Shown here: positions 7,777-17,401 of the stretch, one piece after another
Layout: every line of letters starts with the position of its first letter
Numbering within the stretch: the first letter of the stretch is position 1
Assembly (NCBI RefSeq): GCF_014198605.1
Contig: NZ_JACIHU010000005.1
From: Rhizobium etli_C
Lineage (GTDB): Bacteria > Pseudomonadota > Alphaproteobacteria > Rhizobiales > Rhizobiaceae
Length of the DNA stretch: 64,000 nucleotides
Direction: 5' to 3' (one strand)
Notes under the pieces: model-generated
Seen by the model: only the letters and a program-made list of their open reading frames with translations
What the model was told of the DNA's origin: nothing
Databases searched by the model: none
Translations under genes and position numbers: made by a program

Positions 7777-10700
7777 ATGGCCAAGTTTTTCATCCGACGT
7801 CCGATTTTCGCCTGGGTCATTGCGATCACCATCATGCTCGCCGGTCTGCTGGCGATCTTCACCCTGTCGATTTCGCAATATCCCGACATCGCCCCGACGA
7901 CGGTCCGCATCAACGCCACCTATCGCGGCGCCAGCGCCGAGACCGTAGAGAAATCGGTGACGACGATCATCGAGGACGGCATGACCGGCCTCGACGACCT
8001 CACCTACATGACCTCGACCTCGTCGACCGGCTCGGCCAGCGTCCAGCTCACCTTCGGAACCAGCATCGATCCCGATATCGCCCAGGTACAGGTGCAGAAC
8101 AAGCTGCAGCTCGTTCAATCGCAGCTTCCTGGTGATGTCATCGATGCCGGCATCAGCGTGACGCGCTCGACCTCGAGCATCCTTCTCGTCGGCTCACTCG
8201 TTTCGACCGATGGCAAGCGCAATTCGGTCGATCTCGGCAACATCATGTCGACCTCCATCGAGGATCAGATCCAGCGCCTGGAAGGCGTCGGCAGCATCAA
8301 CGTCTTCGGTTCGGGATACGCCATGCGCATCTGGCTGGATCCCTTCAAGCTGTTGAAATATCAGCTGACGCCGAGCGACGTCACAGCGGCGATCCAGGCG
8401 CAGAACACCCAGGTCTCGGTCGGTTCGCTCGGTGCCCAGCCGACGATCCCCGGCCAGCAGCTCAACGTGACCATCACCGCGCAAAGCCAGCTGACCACCG
8501 TCGCCGATTTCGAACACATCATTCTGAAGGTCGAAAAGGACGGCGCGACGGTGCGCCTGAGCGATGTCTCACGCATCGAGATCGGCCAGGAAAGCTACGG
8601 CGGCAGTTCGCGCTATAACGGCCTGCCCTCGAGCGGTTTTGCGGTCAATCTCGCGATCGGCGCCAACGCCATCGATACCGCCGCCCGGGTGCGCTCCGCG
8701 CTCGACGTCATCGGCCGCACCCTGCCGGAAGGTGTGAAGATCACCTATCCCTACGACACGACGCCCTTCGTGGAACTGTCGATCGAAAAGGTCGTGCATA
8801 CGCTGATCGAGGCGATCGTCCTCGTCTTCGTGGTACTGCTCGTCTTCCTGCAGAATCTGCGCGCGACACTGATACCGACCATTGCCGTTCCCGTGGTACT
8901 GCTCGGCACTTTCGGAGTGCTGGCGGCGACCGGTTATTCCATCAATACGCTGACGATGTTCGCCATGGTTCTGGCGATCGGCCTTCTCGTTGACGACGCG
9001 ATCGTCGTCGTCGAAAACGTCGAGCGCATCATGTCCGAAGAGAAGCTTTCGCCGCTCGAGGCGACGGAAAAATCAATGGGCGAGATCACCGGCGCGATCG
9101 TCGGCATCGCGCTCGTGCTGACCGCGGTCTTCATTCCGATGGCCTTCTTCGGCGGTTCGACCGGTATCATCTATCGCCAGTTCTCGATCACCATCGTCTC
9201 GGTCATGCTGCTGTCGGCGCTCGTCGCCATCGTGCTGACGCCGGCGCTCTGCGCCACGATGCTGAAGCCAGTCAGCGAGCACAGGAAACACCGCATCGGC
9301 GACTGGTTCAACCGCAACTTCACACGCTCGACCAACGGCTATGTCAGGACCATCGGTTATCTTCTGAAGCGGCCGATCCGCGTCATGCTGGTCTTCCTTC
9401 TCATCGGCGCCGGCTGCGCTTATCTCTTCACCCGCCTGCCGAGCTCGTTCCTGCCGCAGGAAGACCAGGGCGTGCTGCTGACCATCGTCACCACGCCGCC
9501 GGGCTCGACCACGCAGCAAACCCAGGCGGTCGTCGAGAAGGTCGAAAACTACTACCGCGAAAACGAGAAGGATGCCGTCGAGTCCGTCTTCGGCGCGCTT
9601 GGCTTCGGATTCAGCGGCTCCGGCCAGAACAGCGCCATCGTCTTCACCAAGCTCAAGGATTTCTCGCAGCGCACCGATCCCAATCTGAGCGCCCAATCGG
9701 TCGTCAGCCGAGCCTTGCGCAGCTTCTTTGCGATGCGCGAGGCGCAGGTCTTCGCGCTTCTGCCGCCGGCGATCCAAGGCCTCGGCGTTTCGAGCGGCTT
9801 TTCCATGTATCTCGTCGATACTGGCGGCCATGGCAATGACGCTCTGACAGCGGCCTCCAAACGGCTGATCCAGGCGGGCAACTCGTCAGGCAAGGTCGTG
9901 GCGCTGCGCAGCAGCAACAAGGAGGTCGAGCCGCAGATGCGCATCGTGCTCGATCAGGAAAAGATCGGCGCCATGGGCGTCGACATCGCCTCGGTCAATT
10001 CGATGCTGTCGATCATCTTCACCGGCCGCGACGTCAACGACTTCACGCTGAACGGCGAGATCAAGCCGGTCTATGTTCAGGGCGACGCCCCCTTCCGCAT
10101 GCAGCCGGACGATCTGAACCACTGGTATGCCCGCAACAATTCAGGCGAAATGGTGCCCTTCTCCGCCTTCACCAAAACCGAATGGGTGAAGGGTGCACCT
10201 TCGCTTGCTCGTTTCAACGCCGTCAGCGCCATCCCGCTCGACGGCGCTTCGGCTCCCGGCGTGTCCTCCGGCGATGCGATGAACGAAATGGAAGCGCTGA
10301 CCGAACAGCTCGGCGGCGGTTACACCGTCGCCTGGCAGGGCATCTCCTATCAGGAACGCCTTTCCGGCTCGCAAGCGCCGATGCTCTATGCGATTTCCGT
10401 TCTCGTCGTCTTCCTCTGCCTGGCAGCGCTTTACGAAAGCTGGTCGATTCCCTTCTCGGTGATCATGGCCGTGCCCGTCGGCATTCTTGGCGCGCTGGCG
10501 GCGGCAACGCTTTTCGGCCAGGCGAACGACGTCTATTTCAAGGTCGGCCTGCTCACCACGATCGGGCTTGCGGCGAAGAATGCGATCCTGATCGTCGAAT
10601 TCGCCAAGGATCGCATGGAAAGTGGACTGGGACTCTACGAGGCGACGCTGGAGGCAGCGAGGCTGCGCCTGCGGCCGATCATCATGACCTCGCTCGCCTT

Positions 10701-10887
10701 CATTCTCGGCGTCGTGCCGCTGGCGATCGCGACAGGCGCAGGCTCGGCGGCGCAGAACGCTATCGGCATCGGCGTTCTCGGCGGTATGCTGGCGGCAACG
10801 ATGCTCGGAATTTTCTTCGTGCCGTCCTTTTTCGTCGTCATCCGACGCATCTTTGCCACACGCGGCAAAAATGCGGCAGCAGTGTGA
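7777..10887 (+). CDS. RND (HAE1) multidrug efflux pump, AcrB/MexB type
   Basis: This 1036-residue protein is the usual HAE1 length. It begins MAKFFIRRPIFAWVIAI, typical of AcrB/MexB. The proton-relay segment GLLVDDAIVVVENVERIM in TM4 carries the paired Asp residues, and the TM10-11 region has AAKNAILIVEFAKDR. Two large periplasmic loops separate the twelve expected membrane helices. It is a proton-driven trimeric exporter working with the adaptor 48 bases upstream and the channel protein downstream. The sequence looks intact; the drug range is not predictable. Confidence 0.95.
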   Translation: MAKFFIRRPIFAWVIAITIMLAGLLAIFTLSISQYPDIAPTTVRINATYRGASAETVEKSVTTIIEDGMTGLDDLTYMTSTSSTGSASVQLTFGTSIDPDIAQVQVQNKLQLVQSQLPGDVIDAGISVTRSTSSILLVGSLVSTDGKRNSVDLGNIMSTSIEDQIQRLEGVGSINVFGSGYAMRIWLDPFKLLKYQLTPSDVTAAIQAQNTQVSVGSLGAQPTIPGQQLNVTITAQSQLTTVADFEHIILKVEKDGATVRLSDVSRIEIGQESYGGSSRYNGLPSSGFAVNLAIGANAIDTAARVRSALDVIGRTLPEGVKITYPYDTTPFVELSIEKVVHTLIEAIVLVFVVLLVFLQNLRATLIPTIAVPVVLLGTFGVLAATGYSINTLTMFAMVLAIGLLVDDAIVVVENVERIMSEEKLSPLEATEKSMGEITGAIVGIALVLTAVFIPMAFFGGSTGIIYRQFSITIVSVMLLSALVAIVLTPALCATMLKPVSEHRKHRIGDWFNRNFTRSTNGYVRTIGYLLKRPIRVMLVFLLIGAGCAYLFTRLPSSFLPQEDQGVLLTIVTTPPGSTTQQTQAVVEKVENYYRENEKDAVESVFGALGFGFSGSGQNSAIVFTKLKDFSQRTDPNLSAQSVVSRALRSFFAMREAQVFALLPPAIQGLGVSSGFSMYLVDTGGHGNDALTAASKRLIQAGNSSGKVVALRSSNKEVEPQMRIVLDQEKIGAMGVDIASVNSMLSIIFTGRDVNDFTLNGEIKPVYVQGDAPFRMQPDDLNHWYARNNSGEMVPFSAFTKTEWVKGAPSLARFNAVSAIPLDGASAPGVSSGDAMNEMEALTEQLGGGYTVAWQGISYQERLSGSQAPMLYAISVLVVFLCLAALYESWSIPFSVIMAVPVGILGALAAATLFGQANDVYFKVGLLTTIGLAAKNAILIVEFAKDRMESGLGLYEATLEAARLRLRPIIMTSLAFILGVVPLAIATGAGSAAQNAIGIGVLGGMLAATMLGIFFVPSFFVVIRRIFATRGKNAAAV

Positions 10888-11038
10888 TAAAAATGCACTG
10901 TGATAATGCTGTTCCGATTGCTACATTGCGCCCGACTGCTTCGGTGTGTGTTTTCAAGTGGGACAAGGCGCGGCGCGCCGATAGTGAAGCATGAAGCTTC
11001 GGACAAGAATTGACTTGCTCGAGTACAGGAAGAAATGA

Positions 11039-12475
11039 ATGGTATCTCTTCGTTTTGCCACACCGGCATTGTTATTATTACTGTCGGGCTGCGTCGTAGG
11101 CCCGGATCATGCTCCTCCTGAAATGCCGCTGCCCGCCAAATTCGGAGAAGGCGGAACGAAGAGCGTCGGCGATGTTGCCACCGCAGCATGGTGGACCGCC
11201 TTCAGGGACCCCAAACTGAACGGCTATGTCCAGGCCGGCCTCGAGCAGAACCTGACCGTCCAGCAGGCGATCGAGCGCATCAATGCAGCTTCCGCAAACG
11301 TTACCATTGCCGGCGCAGGCGGCCTACCGAACCTCAACGTCGGCGCCTCGCACACGATCAGCGGGCAAAAGGGCGAACTGCGCACGCAGTTCGACACGCG
11401 CAACACCAGTGCCGGTGAAGTTCAACTGAGCTGGCTGCTCGATCTCTTCGGCCTCTATAAGCGCAGCACCGAGAGCGCGGCCGCTTCACTTGATTCGGCC
11501 TACGCATCCGCCGATGTCGCCAAGCTGACCCTCGTGCAGGATCTCGTCTCGAGCTACATCGATGTTCGCTTCTATCAGCAGCGCCTGGCGCTTTCGAGGG
11601 CCAACCTGAAGTCTCGTCAGGAAACCTTCGAACTGACCAAGTTCCAGCTGGAAGCCGGCGCCGCCTCGCGGCTCGACGTCGTTCAGGCCGAAGGTCTCGT
11701 ACAGTCGACGCTCGCCGAAATTCCCGGCCTCGAGACCAACATCCGCGTATCGGCCCATCACATCGCCACGCTGCTTGGCCTGCCGGCCTCGGCTCTTGTC
11801 AACGAATTGCTGAGGGGCGGTGGTCAGCCGGTATACCGCGGCGGCATCAACTCCGGCATCCCGGCAGACCTAATCCGCAACCGTCCCGACATTCGCGTCG
11901 CGGAGCGTGATCTCGCTGCCGCAACGGCCAGTATCGGCGTTGCCGAGGCGCAGCTCTATCCGAGCATCTCGCTCAGCGGCTCGATCTCGCCCTCCTATAT
12001 CAACCAAAGGGGTGTCCATGGCGCTCTGACGCCTTGGTCCTTTGGACCGACGCTGAACCTGCCGATCCTCGATGGCGGCCGCCTGCGCGCCAACGTCAAG
12101 TCGGCACAGTCTGAAGCCGCGACCGCTTACCTCAACTGGAAATCGACGGTGCTGACCGCCGTCGAGCAGGTCGAGAACGCGCTCGCCGCAGTCCGCCGCG
12201 ACGCCCGCACGGTCGCCGCCCTTCAGGCCCAGGTAAAGACGACGCAGGAAACGCTGGAACTTTCCACTGCATCCTATAAGGACGGCGCCTCCTCGCTGCT
12301 CGACGTTCTCGACGCGCAGCGCCAGGTTTCGCTTGCCCAGGCAAGCCTTGCCCAGGCGGTCCAGCAGATGGCCAAGGACTATGTCTCGCTGAACATCGCA
12401 GTCGGTGGCGGCTACGCGCCCGGCGGCAAGACCACCGTGCCGGTGAAGCCTGAGCCGGCGAAGGCCAAGAGCTGA
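11039..12475 (+). CDS. Outer membrane efflux channel, OprM/NodT family lipoprotein
   Basis: The 478-residue protein forms the TolC-like exit duct. A lipobox LLLLLSGC puts the lipidated Cys at residue 18, followed by the VGPDHAPP start typical of the NodT/OprM group. Two repeated OEP domains follow, with the characteristic second-half phrase GIPADLIRNRPDIRVAERDL. AGGAAGA precedes the ATG. It completes the tripartite pump, although a 151-base gap separates it from the pump gene. A strong terminator follows it. Confidence 0.93.
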   Translation: MVSLRFATPALLLLLSGCVVGPDHAPPEMPLPAKFGEGGTKSVGDVATAAWWTAFRDPKLNGYVQAGLEQNLTVQQAIERINAASANVTIAGAGGLPNLNVGASHTISGQKGELRTQFDTRNTSAGEVQLSWLLDLFGLYKRSTESAAASLDSAYASADVAKLTLVQDLVSSYIDVRFYQQRLALSRANLKSRQETFELTKFQLEAGAASRLDVVQAEGLVQSTLAEIPGLETNIRVSAHHIATLLGLPASALVNELLRGGGQPVYRGGINSGIPADLIRNRPDIRVAERDLAAATASIGVAEAQLYPSISLSGSISPSYINQRGVHGALTPWSFGPTLNLPILDGGRLRANVKSAQSEAATAYLNWKSTVLTAVEQVENALAAVRRDARTVAALQAQVKTTQETLELSTASYKDGASSLLDVLDAQRQVSLAQASLAQAVQQMAKDYVSLNIAVGGGYAPGGKTTVPVKPEPAKAKS

Positions 12476-12502
12476 TAGGCATTGCCTTTCTGGAAAATAC
12501 GG

Positions 12503-12532
12503 AGCCCCGCGATCGTCTCGCGGGGCTTTTTT
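12503..12532 (+). terminator. Intrinsic terminator of the efflux operon
   Basis: A 10-base-pair GC-rich stem (AGCCCCGCGA / TCGCGGGGCT) with a 5-base loop runs straight into six T residues, 27 bases after the channel gene. This is a textbook Rho-independent terminator and closes the tetR-efflux block. Confidence 0.9.
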
Positions 12533-12605
12533 CATGCCGGCTCTGCATTGGATAATTGCGCAGCAAGGAATTTGGATTCGACAAGCGGCGGCGGCTGATA
12601 TAGGA

Positions 12606-12625
12606 CTGATTAAACGATTAATCAG
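12606..12625. promoter_or_regulatory. LacI-family operator
   Basis: CTGATTAAAC / GATTAATCAG forms a 20-base palindrome with a single mismatched pair and a central ACG, the hallmark of LacI/GalR operators. It ends 12 bases before the start codon of the LacI-type gene, where a bound dimer would block the operon promoter or ribosome access. Autoregulation of the whole nucleoside operon is the likely outcome. Confidence 0.75.
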
Positions 12626-12637
12626 GCAGCCTGAATC

Positions 12638-13687
12638 ATGGCTTCATCGCGCCCGGGACCGAATCTCAGCAGGATAGCGACCTCGCTCGGCGTCTCCATT
12701 GCCACGGTCTCCAATGCGCTTTCCGGCAAAGGCCGGGTCTCCGACCAATTGGTCGAAAGAATTCGCGAACATGCCGCCGAGCTCGGTTATGTCCCGAGCC
12801 AGGCCGGCCGCGCGCTTAGGACCGGCCGCAGCGGTGTTATCGGCCTCGTGCTGCCCGATATCGCCAATCCTCTGTTCCCGAAGATCGCGCAGGCGATCGA
12901 ATTCGCTGCCTCCGCCGCGGGTTATGGCGTGCTGATCGCGGATTCCCGCGGTGATGCCGCCACCCAGGCCGAGGCGATCAACCGTCTGGTCGAACGCGGC
13001 GTCGATGGCATGGTCGTCATCCCCCGCCGCGCCACCCGCATTTCGTCTGCCGCCTGTCCGGTCGCCGTCATCGACACGCCATCGACGCCGGGCAACACCG
13101 TTTCCGCGGATCATTGGCAGGGCGGGCGTGAAATCGCCGTCCATCTCGCCGATCTCGGCCACCAGCGCATCCTCATCATCGGCAACAACCAGGAATCCAG
13201 CGTCCAGAACGACCGCGCCGGCGGCATCCGCGCCGGTCTGCGCCCGGGCATGCAGGCTGAAACCCTGTGGATCGACAAGCTGGAGCGGGATGGCGGCAGC
13301 GGCTGTCCGCTCGGCCTCGCCGAAAGGGTGAGACAGGGTTTCACCGCTTTCGCGGCCCTCTCCGATCTGCAGGCGCTGCGCGCGCTGACGGAACTGCAGC
13401 AGGCCGGCATCAACGTTCCCGCCGATGTCAGCGTCACCGGCTTCGACGACCTTATCTGGTCGCCTGTTGTCACGCCGTCCCTGACGACGGTCAGGATGGA
13501 CATGGACACGATTGCCGGGATTGCCGTGTCCGCCCTGGCCGATACCATAAGCAAAAGCCGCGCCCGGGAGGGCGTGCTCGTTACCGCGGAGAGCGAACGC
13601 GTCGCCATGCAATTGATCGTCCGCCAATCATCCGGGCCTTGTGAACCCGGCACTAAAAACCTCAGAGATGGAGAACAGATAAGATGA
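12638..13687 (+). CDS. LacI family transcriptional regulator of the nucleoside operon
   Basis: The 349-residue protein has the LacI helix-turn-helix near residues 7-32 (RIATSLGVSIATVSNALSGK), the hinge helix segment GYVPSQAGRALRTGRSGVIG, and a periplasmic-binding-protein-like effector domain (LPDIANPLFPKIAQAIEFAA onward). Its stop overlaps the ATG of the binding-protein gene (ATGA), which is unusual for a regulator and makes it the first gene of the operon. A matching palindrome sits just upstream. The likely effector is the transported nucleoside or a breakdown product. Confidence 0.93.
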   Translation: MASSRPGPNLSRIATSLGVSIATVSNALSGKGRVSDQLVERIREHAAELGYVPSQAGRALRTGRSGVIGLVLPDIANPLFPKIAQAIEFAASAAGYGVLIADSRGDAATQAEAINRLVERGVDGMVVIPRRATRISSAACPVAVIDTPSTPGNTVSADHWQGGREIAVHLADLGHQRILIIGNNQESSVQNDRAGGIRAGLRPGMQAETLWIDKLERDGGSGCPLGLAERVRQGFTAFAALSDLQALRALTELQQAGINVPADVSVTGFDDLIWSPVVTPSLTTVRMDMDTIAGIAVSALADTISKSRAREGVLVTAESERVAMQLIVRQSSGPCEPGTKNLRDGEQIR

Positions 13688-14706
13688 AAAAAGCTCTCAT
13701 TGCTTCAGTGGCGCTTGCGGCGCTATCGCCGTTGAGTGCGGCTGCCGCCGAACGGACGCTGACCATTTCCGTCTATGCCTTCGCCCAGGACGAGTTCAAG
13801 GCGCTGGTCTACGAACCGTTCGAAGCCCAATGCGGCTGCAAACTGGTGGTCGAGACCGGCAACAGCGTCGAGCGCCTGGCCAAGATGGAAGCCAACAAGG
13901 CCAGTCCCGTTGTCGATCTCGCCGCCGTTTCGATGGCCGATGCGCTGGCCGCCGCGCGCGCTGGGCTGATCGACAAGGTCGATACTTCAAAACTCTCCAA
14001 TTTCGCCAAGCTGTACGACATCGCCAAGGACCCGAACGGCGACGGCATGAGTGTCGGCTATACCTTCTACGCCACCTCGATCGCCTACCGCTCCGACAAG
14101 ATGAAGATCGACTCCTGGGCCGATCTCCTGAAGCCGGAATATGTCGGCCATGTCGCCTTCCCCAATGTCACCACCAATCAGGGCCCGCCGGCGCTCTATA
14201 TGCTGGGCTTGGCGCTCGGCAAGGACACGCCGGATCTGAAGGGGCCGATCGAGGCGCTGGGCGAGAAGAAGGACGACATCGTCACCTTTTACGAAAAATC
14301 CTCCCAGCTCGTACAGCTGATGCAGCAGGAGGAAATTTGGGCGGCTCCCATCGGCCGGTTCTCCTGGGCTGGTTTCACCAAGCTCGACGTACCCGTTGCC
14401 TGGGCAACCCCGAAAGAGGGTCAGACCGGCGGCATGAACGTGCTGGTGCTGACCAAGGGTTCGACGAACCAGGATCTCGCCCTGCAGTTCATGGATTTCT
14501 GGCTCTCGACCGAAACCCAAACCAAACTCGCCGAGAAGCTGATCGACAGCCCCGCCAACAGCGAGGTCAAGCTTTCCGACGCGGCGGCCAACAACCTCAC
14601 CTATGGCGAACAAACGGCCAAGAGCCTCAAGCTCATTCCGTCCGCCATCGCCCTCGACAACCGCGCCGGCTGGCTGAAGAGCTGGAACGAAAAGGTCGGC
14701 CAGTAA
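13684..14706 (+). CDS. ABC importer periplasmic binding protein (PotD/iron(III)-like)
   Basis: The 340-residue protein has a cleavable Sec signal (MKKALIASVALAALSPLSAAAA) and a two-domain type II binding fold. Segments such as YTFYATSIAYRSDKM and SWADLLKPEYVGHVAFPNV are typical of the spermidine/putrescine-iron(III) binding group (SBP_bac_6/8). A CGC pair occurs near residue 55. Despite this family, the operon context (nucleoside hydrolase and adenine deaminase downstream) points to a purine nucleoside or related ligand. GAGATGGAGA precedes the ATG. Confidence 0.88.
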   Translation: MKKALIASVALAALSPLSAAAAERTLTISVYAFAQDEFKALVYEPFEAQCGCKLVVETGNSVERLAKMEANKASPVVDLAAVSMADALAAARAGLIDKVDTSKLSNFAKLYDIAKDPNGDGMSVGYTFYATSIAYRSDKMKIDSWADLLKPEYVGHVAFPNVTTNQGPPALYMLGLALGKDTPDLKGPIEALGEKKDDIVTFYEKSSQLVQLMQQEEIWAAPIGRFSWAGFTKLDVPVAWATPKEGQTGGMNVLVLTKGSTNQDLALQFMDFWLSTETQTKLAEKLIDSPANSEVKLSDAAANNLTYGEQTAKSLKLIPSAIALDNRAGWLKSWNEKVGQ

Positions 14707-14775
14707 ACTCCCCGAGTGAAGACGGGTCCCGGCGCCCCTGCCGGGACCGCGATCCCATCGATCGAAAGGCGCCTT

Positions 14776-15603
14776 ATGTTCCAGAACCGCGCAGAAGCCC
14801 TGGCGCTTGCCCTGCCGGCAGCCGTTTTTGCAACGCTGGTCTTTCTGCTACCCGTCGCAATCCTGCTGTCGGAGGGCTTCCGCGCCGGTGGCGGCTGGAC
14901 ACTGTCGGCCTATGCCGATTTCTTTTCCGGGACGCTGAACCGCACCGTTTTCCTGCGATCCTTCCGGCTTGGCCTCGAAGTCACCGCCGTCTCGGCCGTC
15001 ATCGGCTACGCCGCGGCCTTTGCCATCGTCAACCTGCCGGCGCAGGGCAAGGGCCGAATGATCGGCCTCGTCACCCTCCCGCTGATGATCTCGCCGGTGG
15101 CGCGCACCTATGCCTGGATCGTCATTCTCGGCCGCACCGGCATCGTCAACCAGGCGATCACGGGCCTGGGTTTCAATGCCGAACCGCTGCGCCTGCTGTT
15201 CACCGAAACCGCCGTCTTCATCGGTCTGCTGCAGCTCTTCCTGCCGCTGATGATCCTGTCGCTGATCAGTGCGCTGGAAAACATGCCGAGGGATGCGATC
15301 CCCGCCGCCCGCGTGCTTGGCGCCAACTGGTTCCAGGTCTTCTGGAAGGTCGTCCTGCCGCTGACCCGTGAAGGGCTCGTCGTCGGTGGTACGCTCGTCT
15401 TCACCGGCTCATTGACGGCTTATATCACCCCCGCCGTGCTTGGCGGTTCCAAGGTGCTGATGCTCGAAACGCTGATGTACCAGCAGGTTTCCGTCGCCAA
15501 TGATTTCGTCTCGGCAAGCGTCATCGCCTTCATCCTGATCGTCATGAGCTTTGCCGCCAATATCCTGCTGAAACGCCTCGCGACGGCGAGGAACCGCCGA
15601 TGA
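14776..15603 (+). CDS. ABC importer permease 1 (PotB type)
   Basis: This 275-residue inner membrane protein has about six membrane helices and the permease EAA-type loop AARVLGANWFQVFWKVVLPL late in the sequence, where it docks on the ATPase. I start it at ATG 14776 (AAAGGCG upstream), giving MFQNRAEALALALPA. Its stop overlaps the next start (ATGA). It pairs with the following permease, as PotB does with PotC. Confidence 0.92.
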   Translation: MFQNRAEALALALPAAVFATLVFLLPVAILLSEGFRAGGGWTLSAYADFFSGTLNRTVFLRSFRLGLEVTAVSAVIGYAAAFAIVNLPAQGKGRMIGLVTLPLMISPVARTYAWIVILGRTGIVNQAITGLGFNAEPLRLLFTETAVFIGLLQLFLPLMILSLISALENMPRDAIPAARVLGANWFQVFWKVVLPLTREGLVVGGTLVFTGSLTAYITPAVLGGSKVLMLETLMYQQVSVANDFVSASVIAFILIVMSFAANILLKRLATARNRR

Positions 15604-16379
15604 CCCTCCGCCTGTTTTCGCCTATCGTACTTTTCCTGTTGCTGGTCTTCCTAATCGGCCCGTTCCTGATCATCATCGCCGCCTCGCTCTCGGCAGGCGA
15701 TACGCTGGCCTTCCCGCCGCAGGGCCTGTCGCTGCGCTGGGTGACGAAGGTCTTCACCATTGAAAGCTTCCGCGACAGCTTCGCCATGTCGATGTTCCTC
15801 GCCGTCTTCGGAACGCTTTCGGCCCTCGTCCTCGGCATCCCGGCCGCCTACGCCCTGTCGCGTTACCGGCTGCCCGCCGCCGAGACGGTCCGCACCGTCG
15901 TTTCGCTGCCGATCATCGTTCCCGGCATCATCGTCGGCCTGGCATTGCTGCGTTATCTCGTCGTGCCCTTCGGCTTCAACGTCACGCTCGCTCTCTTCTT
16001 TGCCCATGCAGCCCTCGTGCTGCCCTATGCGGTGCGTGTCGTCTCCGCAAGCCTCGACAATCTGCGTTCGGATATCGAGGAAGCGGCCGTTCTGCTTGGT
16101 TCCTCCAGGCTCGGCGCCTTCTTCCGCGTGGTGATGCCGAATATCCGCGGCGGCATTCTGGCCGCCTTCATCCTCGGCTTCGTCACCAGCTTCAATCAGG
16201 TGCCGGTCTCGCTCTTCCTCTCCGGCCCCGGTGTGCGCACACTGCCGATCGACATGCTGGGCTACATGGAAACCACTTACGACCCGTCCATCGCGGCGCT
16301 CTCCGCCCTTCTCGCCTTCCTCTCGATCGGCATCGTCTTCCTTGCCGAACGCTTCCTGGGATTTTCGCGTTATGTCTGA
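15600..16379 (+). CDS. ABC importer permease 2 (PotC type)
   Basis: This is a 259-residue inner membrane permease. Helices are predicted from the first residues (LFSPIVLFLLLVFLIGPFLI), and the ATPase-contact loop reads EEAAVLLGSSRLGAFFRVVM. Four-base overlap with the upstream permease and eight-base overlap with the ATPase downstream show a tightly coupled operon. It completes the heterodimeric channel. Confidence 0.92.
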   Translation: MTLRLFSPIVLFLLLVFLIGPFLIIIAASLSAGDTLAFPPQGLSLRWVTKVFTIESFRDSFAMSMFLAVFGTLSALVLGIPAAYALSRYRLPAAETVRTVVSLPIIVPGIIVGLALLRYLVVPFGFNVTLALFFAHAALVLPYAVRVVSASLDNLRSDIEEAAVLLGSSRLGAFFRVVMPNIRGGILAAFILGFVTSFNQVPVSLFLSGPGVRTLPIDMLGYMETTYDPSIAALSALLAFLSIGIVFLAERFLGFSRYV

Positions 16380-17397
16380 TGCATATCTTCAACTCGACAA
16401 GCTGACGCTCGCCTATGGCGATACGGTCGCGGTGAGGGATCTCGACCTTGCGATCGGCAAGGGCGAACTCGTTGCACTCCTTGGCCCTTCCGGCTGCGGC
16501 AAGACGACGACGATGCGTGCAATTGCCGGCTTGCTGACGCCCGCCTCCGGCCGCATTGGCCTCGACGGCGCCGATATTACCCGCGTCTCCGCCAACAAGC
16601 GCGCCGTCGGCCTCGTCTTCCAATCCTACGCGCTGTTTCCGCATCTGACGGTTTACGAGAACGTCGCCTTCGGCCTGCGTCTCAAGGGCATCTCGGGCGC
16701 CGATCTCGATGCCCGCGTCGGCGCCGGCCTCAAATCCGTCGGCCTGACCGCCTTCGCCGGCCGCAAGCCCGCCGAACTCTCCGGGGGCCAGCAGCAGCGA
16801 GTGGCGCTCGCCCGCTCGATGGTAATGGAACCGAAAGTGCTGTTGCTCGATGAGCCACTTTCCAATCTCGACGCCCGGCTTCGCCTGGAAATGCGCGCCG
16901 AATTGCAGCGCGTGCAGAAGGAGACCGGCGTCACGATGATCTTCGTCACCCACGACCAGGTGGAGGCCCTGGCGCTCGCCGACCGCATCGTCGTCATGCT
17001 GAACGGCGGCATCGAGCAGATCGGCACGCCGGAAGAGATCTACAACAATCCCGCCTCCGCCTTCGTCGCCGATTTCGTCGGCTTCGAGAATGTCTTCGCG
17101 CTGAAGGACGGAAAGCTTGCGACGCCGAACGGCCCGGTCGCACTTTCCGGCGCGGCGCCGGATTCTGCGGCGGGCCTCGCCTGGCGTCCGCGCGCGGTGA
17201 TCCTCGGCTCCGGTCAATTTCACGGCGCCGTGCGCGGCACGTCTTTCGCCGGCAACACCCGCGAATATCTCCTCGATACGCCGCTCGGGTCGATCAAGGC
17301 CGAAATTGATGCGGGCCTGCCGCCGCACGAGATCGGCAGCACACTCGCCTTCGACCTGCCGGTCGCCGGCGCGGCAAGCCTCAAACGGTTCGGGTGA
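16372..17397 (+). CDS. ABC importer ATPase (PotA/FbpC type)
   Basis: The 341-residue ATPase energises the importer. Walker A is GPSGCGKTT (about residues 37-45), the signature is LSGGQQQRVALARS, and Walker B is VLLLDEPLSNLD followed by the switch His in FVTHDQ. A C-terminal extension of about 100 residues resembles a TOBE regulatory domain. The true start is ATG 16372 inside the end of the permease gene, giving MSDAYLQLDKL. The nucleoside hydrolase begins five bases after its stop. Confidence 0.94.
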   Translation: MSDAYLQLDKLTLAYGDTVAVRDLDLAIGKGELVALLGPSGCGKTTTMRAIAGLLTPASGRIGLDGADITRVSANKRAVGLVFQSYALFPHLTVYENVAFGLRLKGISGADLDARVGAGLKSVGLTAFAGRKPAELSGGQQQRVALARSMVMEPKVLLLDEPLSNLDARLRLEMRAELQRVQKETGVTMIFVTHDQVEALALADRIVVMLNGGIEQIGTPEEIYNNPASAFVADFVGFENVFALKDGKLATPNGPVALSGAAPDSAAGLAWRPRAVILGSGQFHGAVRGTSFAGNTREYLLDTPLGSIKAEIDAGLPPHEIGSTLAFDLPVAGAASLKRFG

Positions 17398-17401
17398 AAT
17401 C

